Origin: Solirubrobacter phytolaccae
GTDB lineage: Bacteria; Actinomycetota; Thermoleophilia; Solirubrobacterales; Solirubrobacteraceae
Length of the DNA: 40,871 bases
Direction: 5' to 3'
Assembly: GCF_027587195.1 (NCBI RefSeq)
Contig: NZ_JAPDDP010000072.1
Coordinates: 1 to 40,871 of the forward strand
Position numbers and translations under genes: made by a program. The notes beneath the pieces are model-generated. The model was not told the origin of the DNA. It did no database searches and saw only the letters and a program-made list of their open reading frames with translations. Shown here one piece after another: positions 7,722-14,596 of the stretch (position 1 is the first letter of the stretch; each line of letters opens with the position of its first letter).

Positions 7722-8450
7722 CTACTTGCCGTCGAGGGCGGCCTGGCCCTCGGCGACAGTGAACTTCTTCTCGTACAGGGACTTGCCCGCGATCACGCCG
7801 GACAGGTTGACCTGGCGGAGCTCGGCGAGCGCGCGGAGGTCGTCCAGCGTGCCGATGCCGCCCGAGTAGATGAAGCGGCCGCGGACGGCGTCGGCGACGG
7901 TCTTCACGCTCTCCAGGTCGGGGCCGGTGAGCTTGCCGTCGCGGGAGACGTCGGTGTAGATGAAGGAGCGGACGCCGCGGCTCGTCAGGCGCTGGATGGC
8001 GTCGACGACGGGCAGCGAGGTGGTCTGGGTCCAGCCCTCGGTGGCGATCATGCCGTCCTTGACGTCCACGGCGATCATGATCCGCGGGCCGTACTGGGCG
8101 ACGACGTCGTCGAGGAAGTCGATGTCGCGGAAGGCGGCGGTGCCGATGACGGCGCGCTCGGCGCCGGCGCGCAAGGCGTCGCGGACGTTGTCGACCGTGC
8201 GCAGGCCGCCGCCGTACTGGATCGGGATGCCGGTCTCGGCCACGATCCGGCGCAGGTGGTCCAGGGACTTCGGGGCGCCGGAGCGGGCGCCGTCGAGGTC
8301 CACGACGTGCAGGTAGCGAGCACCGGCCGCGACCCACGACTTGCCGGCTTCGACCGGGTCGTCGTGGTAGGTCGTGGAGTCCTCGAACTTGCCTTCGACC
8401 AGGCGGACGGCCTGGCCTTCCATGATGTCGATCGCCGGATAGAGGATCAT
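7722..8450 (-). CDS. hisA: Phosphoribosylformimino-AICAR-phosphate isomerase HisA
   Basis: 242 residues, normal length for HisA. It performs the Amadori isomerisation of ProFAR to PRFAR in histidine synthesis. The barrel motifs are present: LYPAIDIMEGQAVRLVEGKF (catalytic Asp in AID), YLHVVDLDGA, IQYGGGLR, VIGTAAF, IAVDVKDG (second catalytic Asp) and RFIYSGGIG. In many actinobacteria the homologue PriA also does the TrpF step; whether that holds here cannot be decided by eye. Its ATG overlaps the hisH stop (ATGA). It is the last gene of the main his operon. Confidence 0.95.
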   Translation of the reverse strand: MILYPAIDIMEGQAVRLVEGKFEDSTTYHDDPVEAGKSWVAAGARYLHVVDLDGARSGAPKSLDHLRRIVAETGIPIQYGGGLRTVDNVRDALRAGAERAVIGTAAFRDIDFLDDVVAQYGPRIMIAVDVKDGMIATEGWTQTTSLPVVDAIQRLTSRGVRSFIYTDVSRDGKLTGPDLESVKTVADAVRGRFIYSGGIGTLDDLRALAELRQVNLSGVIAGKSLYEKKFTVAEGQAALDGK

Positions 8451-9052
8451 GCGACCGGCACTGCGGCCAGCGCCGCGAAGTTCTTGAGCATCTTCAAACC
8501 GTCGATCGAGGACTTCTCGGGATGGAACTGGGCGGCCATGACGTTGTCGCGCTCGACGACGCTCACGAACCGCTCGCCGTACTCGCTCACGCCGACGACG
8601 TCACCGTCATCGGCGGGGCGGCAGGCGAAGGAATGCACGTGGTAGAAGGCCGCGGCGTCGCCGAGCCCTTCCGTCAACGCGGACTCACGACCGAAGCGCA
8701 CGAGGTTCCAGCCGATGTGCGGCAGCCGCGGCGACTCGAGGCGCGTCACGGTCCCGGGCAGGATCCCCAGGCCGGCGGCGCCCTCGTGCTCGGTGGAGGA
8801 CTCGAACAGCAGCTGCATGCCGAGGCAGATCCCCAGCAGCGGCACGCCGGCGGCGGCGCGCTCGATCAGCTGCTCGCCCAACCCGGTCCGCTCGATGCTC
8901 CGCATCGCCTCCGGGAAGGCACCCACGCCCGGCAGGATGATGGCCGAAGCGTCCCGCACGTCGCTCGTGATGACCGAGGCAGCACCCACGTGCGCCAGGG
9001 CCTTCTCGACGCTGCGCCGGTTGCCCATGCCGTAGTCGGCGATCGCGATCAT
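8447..9052 (-). CDS. hisH: Imidazole glycerol phosphate synthase glutaminase subunit HisH
   Basis: 201 residues from ATG 9052. The open frame continues upstream, but the MIAIADYGMGN start is the family N-terminus and overlaps the hisB stop as ATGA. It is a class I glutamine amidotransferase: LLGICLGMQLLFESS carries the nucleophilic Cys, HVHSFAC lies near the interface, and QFHPEKS gives the His/Glu of the triad. It hydrolyses glutamine and channels ammonia to HisF. HisF is encoded about 1.5 kb away in a separate unit, so the two subunits are not co-transcribed in a simple way. Confidence 0.96.
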   Translation of the reverse strand: MIAIADYGMGNRRSVEKALAHVGAASVITSDVRDASAIILPGVGAFPEAMRSIERTGLGEQLIERAAAGVPLLGICLGMQLLFESSTEHEGAAGLGILPGTVTRLESPRLPHIGWNLVRFGRESALTEGLGDAAAFYHVHSFACRPADDGDVVGVSEYGERFVSVVERDNVMAAQFHPEKSSIDGLKMLKNFAALAAVPVA

Positions 9053-9651
9053 GAGGTCAACGTCCCCTTGGTCGACGGCACGCCGGGCTCGTCCGGATCG
9101 ATCGCGACGGCGGCGCGCAGCGCCCGCGCGAACGCCTTGAAGCACGCCTCGATCATGTGGTGGGCGTTCGTGCCCGCCTGCAGCTCGATGTGCAGCGTGA
9201 GCCGCGCGGCGGAAGCCACAGCGCGGAAGAACTCCTCGGCCTCTTCGTAGTCGAAGCCGTTGATCGACCCGCTCGGCAGGCGATCGAAGCCGGTCACCAA
9301 CGTGTATGGGCGCCCCGAGATGTCCACGGAGCACTCCGCGCGCGCCTCGTCCATCGGCACGACCGCGTGCCCATAGCGGTAGATCCCCGCACGGTCGCCC
9401 AGTGCGCGATCCAGCGCCTGCCCGAACACGATCCCCGTGTCCTCGACCGTGTGGTGCGCGCCCGTATGCAAGTCGCCGGCGACCTTCACGTCGAGCTCCA
9501 GCCGCCCGTGGCGGGCGAGGAGGTCGAGCATGTGGTCGAAGAACCCGACGCCGGTGGAACGGGTGCCCTCGCCGTGCCCGCTCAGGGACAGCGAAAGCGA
9601 GACGTCCGTCTCACCGGTCTTGCGATCGATGGCAGCGCTTCGAGTACTCAC
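9049..9651 (-). CDS. hisB: Imidazoleglycerol-phosphate dehydratase HisB
   Basis: 200 residues, the usual monofunctional IGPD length. It dehydrates imidazole-glycerol phosphate to imidazole-acetol phosphate. The repeated metal-binding motifs are visible: FFDHMLDLLARHG, GAHHTVEDTGIVFGQA, MDEARAECSVDISGRPY and NAHHMIEACFKAFARAL. The start is GTG, sharing the GTGA overlap with the hisD stop. It has no N-terminal HAD phosphatase domain, so histidinol-phosphate phosphatase must be encoded elsewhere; none is seen in the window. Confidence 0.97.
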   Translation of the reverse strand: MSTRSAAIDRKTGETDVSLSLSLSGHGEGTRSTGVGFFDHMLDLLARHGRLELDVKVAGDLHTGAHHTVEDTGIVFGQALDRALGDRAGIYRYGHAVVPMDEARAECSVDISGRPYTLVTGFDRLPSGSINGFDYEEAEEFFRAVASAARLTLHIELQAGTNAHHMIEACFKAFARALRAAVAIDPDEPGVPSTKGTLTS

Positions 9652-10805
9652 GGGCGGGAATTCTGACGCAACCGCATCGAGGCGGCATGGGCCTCGAACG
9701 CCTCGGCCTCCGCGATCGGCACGCCGGCGGCCGCCAGCGACGCCGCCGCGGAGCCCACGCGCACCTCCGCCATCCGCCGCCGGAAGTGGCGCACGTTCAG
9801 GCCCGAGGCGAAGCGCGCGGCGCCCTCGGTCGGCAGAACGTGGTTCGAACCCACCACGTAGTCGCCGAACGCGGTGCCGGATTCCGAGCCGACGAACAGG
9901 CAGCCAGCGGAGCGAATCCGCGGCGCCAAGGCCTCAGCCGCCTCCCCCGCGAGCTGCAGATGCTCGGGCGCGAGGACCTCCACGAACGCCAGCGCGTCAT
10001 CCATCGACTCCACGAAGACGCCGTGCTGCGCGTCCAGCGCGTCCAAGATCGTCTGATCGTCCGACACCGCCACCGTCAAGGAACCCTCGCCGTGCTCGGC
10101 CTGCCCCGCCAGGTCGGCGCGCAACGCCTCCATGTCGGCGCCGTCGGTGGCGATCACGGTCAGGTCCGAAGGCCCCGCGAAGCCGTCGATGCCGACCACG
10201 CCGGACACCTGCCGCTTGGCCTCCTGCACCCACAGCGAGCCGGGCCCGACGATCACGTCCACGCGCGGGATCGAGTCCGTGCCGTACGCCAGCGCCGCGA
10301 CCGCCTGCGCGCCCGTCACGGCGAAGTAGCCGTCGGCGCCGCACAGCTCCGCCGCGCCGACCATCACCGGATGCGGCGCGCCGACCACGTAGACCTCGTC
10401 CACGCCCGCGGCCTGCGCCGTCACGACGCCCATCACGACCGTGGACGGATACGGATTTCGACCACCGGGGGCGTACACCGCCGCGCGCCGCACCGGCACC
10501 TCACGCAGCTTGATGCTCTGCCCCTCGGGGAACTTGACCTCGCGGTCGCGGTCGAGGCCGGACGTGGCCACGGCGCCGACGTTGCGGATCGCGACCTCCA
10601 AACCGGCCCGCACGTCGTCCGGGAGCGAACCCGGTCCCGGCGCGAACGGCGGACGCGCCCCGCTGCCGAACTGCGACTCGAAGTGCTCAACCGCCGCGTC
10701 GCCCTCCGCCCGCACCGCGGCGATGATCTTCGCGACGTCCTCAGCCACGGACGCGCCCGGAGGCACCGATGCGCGGATGCGAGCGGCGAGCACCTCAGGC
10801 CCCAC
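9648..10805 (-). CDS. hisD: Histidinol dehydrogenase HisD
   Basis: 385 residues, short compared with the usual 420-440; the missing part is the extreme N-terminus. It oxidises L-histidinol to histidine with two NAD+ and a Zn2+ site. Recognised motifs are VRAEGDAAVEHFES, YVVGAPHPVMVGAAELCGAD, DVIVGPGSLWVQEAKRQV, GIDGFAGPSDL, VLAPEHLQL (Glu-His catalytic pair) and VGSNHVLPT (Zn ligand region). GTG 10805 overlaps the end of hisG by 11 bp; a GTG at 10793 would avoid that overlap. Translational coupling with hisG is likely. Confidence 0.95.
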   Translation of the reverse strand: MGPEVLAARIRASVPPGASVAEDVAKIIAAVRAEGDAAVEHFESQFGSGARPPFAPGPGSLPDDVRAGLEVAIRNVGAVATSGLDRDREVKFPEGQSIKLREVPVRRAAVYAPGGRNPYPSTVVMGVVTAQAAGVDEVYVVGAPHPVMVGAAELCGADGYFAVTGAQAVAALAYGTDSIPRVDVIVGPGSLWVQEAKRQVSGVVGIDGFAGPSDLTVIATDGADMEALRADLAGQAEHGEGSLTVAVSDDQTILDALDAQHGVFVESMDDALAFVEVLAPEHLQLAGEAAEALAPRIRSAGCLFVGSESGTAFGDYVVGSNHVLPTEGAARFASGLNVRHFRRRMAEVRVGSAAASLAAAGVPIAEAEAFEAHAASMRLRQNSRP

Positions 10806-11412
10806 GCAGCTTCTCCACCACCGCGTCGATCTCCGCCGCCTTCACCCGGTACGACACCGGGTTGGCGATGAGCCGCGCGGTCGCGACCGAGATCTCCTCG
10901 CGGATCACGAGCCCGTTCTCGCGCAGGGTCGTGCCCGTCGCGGTCAGATCGACGATGCCGTGGACCATGCCGGTGAGCGGTGCGAGCTCGACGGAGCCCT
11001 TGACCTCGACGATCTCGACCTGGCGCCCCGTCTTCTCGAAGTAGGCCGAAGCCATGTTCGGGTACTTGGTGGCGATCCGCATGCTGCCCAGGCGGCGCAG
11101 CGCCTCGGCCGCGGGGTCCTCCCCGTCGACCGTCGCGAACACCATCCGGCAGCGGCCGAACCCGAGGTCGAGCAGCTCGTAGACGTCGCGCTCGGGATGC
11201 TCGGCGAGCACGTCCTTGCCCGTGATGCCGATGTCCGCGGCGCCCGACTCCACGTAGGTCGGGACGTCGGACGGGCGCATCGTGATCAGGCCGGACTCCT
11301 CGAACAGGAGCTTGCGGTCGTTCGAGCGCACCTCGGCCGTGTCGATCCCGAGCACGTCGAGCAGGTCGAGCGCCTCGCGCATCAGCGCGCCGCGCGGGAC
11401 AGCGATCCTCAT
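10795..11412 (-). CDS. hisG: ATP phosphoribosyltransferase, short form, HisG
   Basis: 205 residues from ATG 11412 (MRIAVPRGALMREALDLLD). The frame is open further upstream, but this is the family start and overlaps the hisZ stop as ATGA. It catalyses the first committed step, joining ATP and PRPP. GAADIGITGKDVL, RIATKYPNMASAYF and the PRPP loop IVDLTATGTTLRENGL are present. The length shows the short form that lacks the C-terminal histidine-binding domain and therefore needs HisZ, encoded directly upstream. Feedback inhibition by histidine would act through HisZ (family knowledge). Confidence 0.96.
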   Translation of the reverse strand: MRIAVPRGALMREALDLLDVLGIDTAEVRSNDRKLLFEESGLITMRPSDVPTYVESGAADIGITGKDVLAEHPERDVYELLDLGFGRCRMVFATVDGEDPAAEALRRLGSMRIATKYPNMASAYFEKTGRQVEIVEVKGSVELAPLTGMVHGIVDLTATGTTLRENGLVIREEISVATARLIANPVSYRVKAAEIDAVVEKLRGA

Positions 11413-12329
11413 CGTCCCTCTCCCAATGCCGCGGCGTGGACGCGTTCGACGTCCAACGCCCAGCCGCAGGCCGGCAGAGAGCGCCCGAAGCGGCCGAGAA
11501 GGTCGTCGTAGCGCCCGCCGCCACCCAGCGGCGCGCCGAAGGCGGCGTCGTAGACCTCGAACACCGGGCCCGTGTAGTAGCCGAGCGTCCGGACCAGGCC
11601 GAGGTCGAAGATCACGCGGTCGGCGACGTCCGGCGTGAGCAGCTCGAACACCTCGCGCAGCGGCTCGCCCTCGGGCACGATCTCCACCCCGCCGCGGGCT
11701 CGCGCGACGTCGAGGAGCGCCGCGGCGCCGACACCGGAGAGCTCGCGCTCGAGCCCGACCATGTCGCCGGAGCCCAGCTCGCGCAGGATCGCGGCGCGCG
11801 CGCCCTCGGGCACGCCCTCGCGCTCCAGCACGCGCCCGAACAGGGACGCGTCGCCGAGGCCGACCTTGTAGGACTTCAGCCCGGCGGCGTCCAGCGCGGC
11901 GCACAGGACGGTGACCGCCTCGGCGGTACCGCTCGGCCCCGGCGCACCCACGAGCTCGATCCCGGCCTGCAGGATCTCGCGCGACTGCAGCCGGTGCTGG
12001 CGCACGGCCCGGTAGGCGTGCGCGACGTACGAGAAGCGCAGCGGGATCGGCGCGCTGGGGTAGCGGGTGGCCACCACGCGCGCGATCGGGATCGTCATGT
12101 CCGAGCGCAGGACGAGCACGTTGCCGTGCTCGTCGAACAGCCGGTAGGCGGGGTCCGCGGCCGCGGAGTCACCGCGCGTGAGCACGGCCTCGTACTCCAG
12201 CGCGGGGGTCGAGACCTCGCCGTACTCGAAGCGGTCGAAGACCTCGCGCATGGCGTCGGTGATGACGCGCAACTCGCGAAGCTCGTCCGGGAGCACATCC
12301 CGGGTGCCGCTCGGAATCGGGTGGATCAC
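11409..12329 (-). CDS. hisZ: ATP phosphoribosyltransferase regulatory subunit HisZ
   Basis: 306 residues from GTG 12329, with a GTGA overlap with the murA stop. It is a histidyl-tRNA synthetase-like catalytic core without the anticodon-binding domain: IPSGTRDVLPDEL, VLRSDMTIPIARVVATRYP (motif 2-like), LGYYTGPVFEVYD and GGGGRYDDLLGRFG. HisZ binds short HisG, forms the hetero-octamer and carries the histidine-responsive control. Next to hisG and lacking the C-terminal HisRS domain, it is much more likely HisZ than HisS. Confidence 0.93.
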   Translation of the reverse strand: MIHPIPSGTRDVLPDELRELRVITDAMREVFDRFEYGEVSTPALEYEAVLTRGDSAAADPAYRLFDEHGNVLVLRSDMTIPIARVVATRYPSAPIPLRFSYVAHAYRAVRQHRLQSREILQAGIELVGAPGPSGTAEAVTVLCAALDAAGLKSYKVGLGDASLFGRVLEREGVPEGARAAILRELGSGDMVGLERELSGVGAAALLDVARARGGVEIVPEGEPLREVFELLTPDVADRVIFDLGLVRTLGYYTGPVFEVYDAAFGAPLGGGGRYDDLLGRFGRSLPACGWALDVERVHAAALGEGR

Positions 12330-13618
12330 GTCACCGGCACGCGCTCGATGTTCGCGCCGAGCGCACGGAGGCGCTCGTCGATCCGCTCGTAGCCGCGATC
12401 GATGTCGCGCACGTTGTGGATCTCGCTCGTGCCCTGGGCGCAGACGGCGGCGATCAGCATCGCCATGCCGGCGCGGATGTCCGGGGACGAGACGCGGGCG
12501 CCGCGCAGCTGCCGCGGGCCGATCACGATCGCCCGGTGCGGGTCGCAGATCGTGATCTCCGCGCCCATCGAGATCAGCTTGTCCACGAAGAACAGGCGGT
12601 TCTCGAACATCTTCTCGAAGATCAGGACGCTGCCCTCGGCCTGGGTGGCCAGGGCGACGGCGATCGACGTGAGGTCGGCCGGGAACGCGGGCCACGGGCC
12701 GTCTTCGATCTTGGACTGGTAGTTGCCGGCGTCGCGCTGGACGACCAGCTTCTGGTTGCCCGGGATGTGGCAGGTGCCGTCCTCGCGCATCTCGGACTCC
12801 AGCCCGAGGCGCCGGAACGCCAGCCGGACCATGCGCAGGTCGTCGGCGACGCAGCCCGTGATGTCCAGCTCACCGCCGGTCACGCCCGCGAGGGCCATGA
12901 ACGAGCCGATCTCGATGTGGTCGGGCGAGACGGCGTGGTCGCAGCCGCCGAGCTTGGCGACGCCGTGCACGGTCATCACGTTCGAGCCGATGCCCTCGAT
13001 CGCGGCGCCCATCTTGTTGAGCATGCGCGCGACGTCCTGCACGTGCGGCTCGCACGCGGCGTTGCGGATGATCGTGGTGCCGGCGACGCCCGCGGCGGCC
13101 ATCAGCGCGTTCTCCGTACCCATCACGGACGGCTCGTCCATGAAGAAGTCACAGGGCGTGAGGCCGCTGTCGGGGGCGGTGATGACGATGTCCTTCCCGT
13201 GCTCGACCGTGGCGCCGAGCGCCCGGAAGGCATCGAGATGCGGATCCAGCCGGCGACGGCCGATCACGTCCCCACCGGGCGGCGGCATCGTCGCGCTCCC
13301 GAAGCGCGCGAGCAACGGGCCCGCGGCCAGGAAGGACGCACGAATGCGCTCCGCCAAGTCGGCGTCCACGTGCGTCTTGCTCACGTTGGCCGCGTTCATC
13401 TTGACCGTGTTGAGGTCGATCCGCTCGACGGTCACGCCGAGGTCCACGAGCAGCTCCAGCAGCGCCTCTGTATCGCGGATCGCGGGAACGTTACGTAGCG
13501 TGACGTCCTCGTCCGTGAGCAGGGCGCAGGCCAGCAGCGGCAGCGCGGCGTTCTTGTTGCCTGCGGGGGTGACGGTGCCAGACAGCGGCACCCCGCCTTC
13601 GATGACGAACTTCTCCAT
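12326..13618 (-). CDS. murA: UDP-N-acetylglucosamine 1-carboxyvinyltransferase MurA (Asp-type active site)
   Basis: 430 residues from ATG 13618 (MEKFVIEGGVPLSGTV). It transfers enolpyruvate from PEP to UDP-GlcNAc, the first committed step of peptidoglycan synthesis. Lys22 in AGNKNAALP and the PDIRAGMAMLIAA and DRGYERIDERL motifs are present. In the active-site loop PPGGDVIGRRRLDPH, residue 117 is Asp where most bacteria have Cys. The same change is known in Mycobacterium and Chlamydia and makes MurA insensitive to fosfomycin. It is the first gene of the his operon and overlaps hisZ by 4 bp. An upstream in-frame ATG is possible, but that extension would cover the divergent gene's start. Confidence 0.95.
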   Translation of the reverse strand: MEKFVIEGGVPLSGTVTPAGNKNAALPLLACALLTDEDVTLRNVPAIRDTEALLELLVDLGVTVERIDLNTVKMNAANVSKTHVDADLAERIRASFLAAGPLLARFGSATMPPPGGDVIGRRRLDPHLDAFRALGATVEHGKDIVITAPDSGLTPCDFFMDEPSVMGTENALMAAAGVAGTTIIRNAACEPHVQDVARMLNKMGAAIEGIGSNVMTVHGVAKLGGCDHAVSPDHIEIGSFMALAGVTGGELDITGCVADDLRMVRLAFRRLGLESEMREDGTCHIPGNQKLVVQRDAGNYQSKIEDGPWPAFPADLTSIAVALATQAEGSVLIFEKMFENRLFFVDKLISMGAEITICDPHRAIVIGPRQLRGARVSSPDIRAGMAMLIAAVCAQGTSEIHNVRDIDRGYERIDERLRALGANIERVPVT

Positions 13619-13646
13619 GGGGGCGGCGGCTAGGCTACCGAGTCCC
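13619..13646. promoter_or_regulatory. Shared divergent promoter between murA-his operon and HD gene
   Basis: The 28-bp gap holds GGCTAGGCTACC. It reads TAGGCT (13631-13636) on the plus strand, 10 nt before the HD gene ATG, and TAGCCT (13632-13637) on the minus strand, 13 nt before the murA ATG. The two -10 boxes therefore overlap and would compete. No Shine-Dalgarno is present on either side. The promoter call rests on position and resemblance to TANNNT. Confidence 0.45.
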
Positions 13647-14234
13647 ATGACCCTGCCCATGACGCGCGACGAAGCCTGGACGCTGTTCTGCGAGTGGACG
13701 GAGTCCGAGAGCCTGCGCCGTCACGTGCTTGCGGTCGAGGCCTGCATGCGCGCGTACGCGCGCAAGTTCGGCGAGGACGAGGAGCGCTGGGGCATCGTCG
13801 GCATGCTCCACGACCTCGACTACGAGCGCTATCCGGACCTCCACACCGGCCACCCCCGCTACGCGCTCGCCGAGCTCGAGCGGTTGGGCTTCCCGGAGGA
13901 CATGGTCCGCGCGGTCGCCTCCCATGCGGATTACTTGGAAGTCTCGCGAGACACGCCGATGGAGAAGACCCTCTTCGCCGTCGACGAGCTCTCCGGCTTC
14001 GTGATGGCCTGCGCCTACGTGCGCCCCGCCGGCATCAACGGCATGACGCCCAAGTCGGTCAAGAAGAAGATGAAGACGCCGGCGTTCGCCGCCGCCGTGG
14101 ACCGCGAGGGCATGCGCGAGGGCGCCGAGCTCCTCGGCATCGACTTCGACGAGCACCTGGAGTTCGTGATCGCGGCGCTAGAGCCGCACGCGGACGAGCT
14201 GGGCCTGGCCGGCACGCCGGCCGAGAACGGCTAA
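13647..14234 (+). CDS. HD-domain (HDIG-type) phosphohydrolase-like protein
   Basis: 195 residues from ATG 13647; a second in-frame ATG at 13659 is also possible. The order H (RRHVLAVEACMRAYA), HD (IVGMLHDLDYERYPD), H (HTGHPRYALAELERLG) and H (VRAVASHADYL) is the metal-binding pattern of the HD superfamily. This is followed by VDELSGFVMACAYVRP, typical of the HDIG hydrolase group, which is often annotated but rarely characterised. Substrate is unknown. It is divergent from murA and probably monocistronic, because the strong hairpin at 14251-14301 starts 16 nt after its stop. Confidence 0.85.
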   Translation: MTLPMTRDEAWTLFCEWTESESLRRHVLAVEACMRAYARKFGEDEERWGIVGMLHDLDYERYPDLHTGHPRYALAELERLGFPEDMVRAVASHADYLEVSRDTPMEKTLFAVDELSGFVMACAYVRPAGINGMTPKSVKKKMKTPAFAAAVDREGMREGAELLGIDFDEHLEFVIAALEPHADELGLAGTPAENG

Positions 14235-14250
14235 CGGCGAGCCGATTCGC

Positions 14251-14301
14251 GGGGGTGTGTCCCGAAACCGTCCTCACAGGACGGTTTGGGGACACACCCC
14301 C
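14251..14301. repeat. 51-bp near-perfect hairpin, REP-like copy 1
   Basis: Arms GGGGGTGTGTCCC (14251-14263) and GGGACACACCCCC (14289-14301) pair perfectly. Inside them AAACCGTCCT (14265-14274) pairs with AGGACGGTTT (14278-14287) around the loop CAC. Only one G/G mismatch breaks a 24-position stem. It may act as terminator or mRNA stabiliser for the HD gene. The second hairpin with the same outer arms suggests a dispersed REP-type repeat. Confidence 0.8.
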
Positions 14302-14320
14302 AAACGAACACCCCTGCGGA

Positions 14321-14371
14321 GGGGGTGTGTCCGGAAACGTTCGCTGAGCGGAACTTCCGGGACACACCCCC
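14321..14371. repeat. 51-bp hairpin, REP-like copy 2
   Basis: The outer arms GGGGGTGTGT (14321-14330) and ACACACCCCC (14362-14371) match copy 1. CCGGAA (14331-14336) pairs with TTCCGG (14355-14360), and GTTC/GAAC closes an inner stem. The inner sequence differs from copy 1 while length and outer arms are the same, as in paired REP elements. 19 bp separate the two copies. Confidence 0.75.
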
Positions 14372-14596
14372 CGCCCCGCACGATCGCGCTTGGTCCTTCG
14401 TGATCGAATCGCGGTGAACGCCTGAGCGTTCACTCAGTGAGGGGAACCCTCCTCACCCGCACACAGCGCGCCGGCCGCGTCGGGTCAAGCGGCTCACCGC
14501 GAAGCGCGAGTTGCTTGACGCGGCGCCCGACGGTGTGCTCAGCCGTTGACGTTCCCGTAGCGGCACGCGCACGCGATCGGGCTAACCTGCGAGCCA
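14372..14596. other. Non-coding stretch with palindromes upstream of the dehydrogenase gene
   Basis: No ORF is convincing here. GTGAACGC-CTGA-GCGTTCAC (14414-14433) is a perfect 8-bp inverted repeat of TetR-operator style, followed by the near-palindrome TCACTCAGTGA. At about 14480-14530, GTCAAGC and GCTTGAC, with CGTCGGG and CCCGACG further out, form a longer imperfect dyad. TAACCT at 14583-14588 lies 8 nt before ATG 14597, compatible with a leaderless promoter. The functions are inferred only from symmetry and position. Confidence 0.5.
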
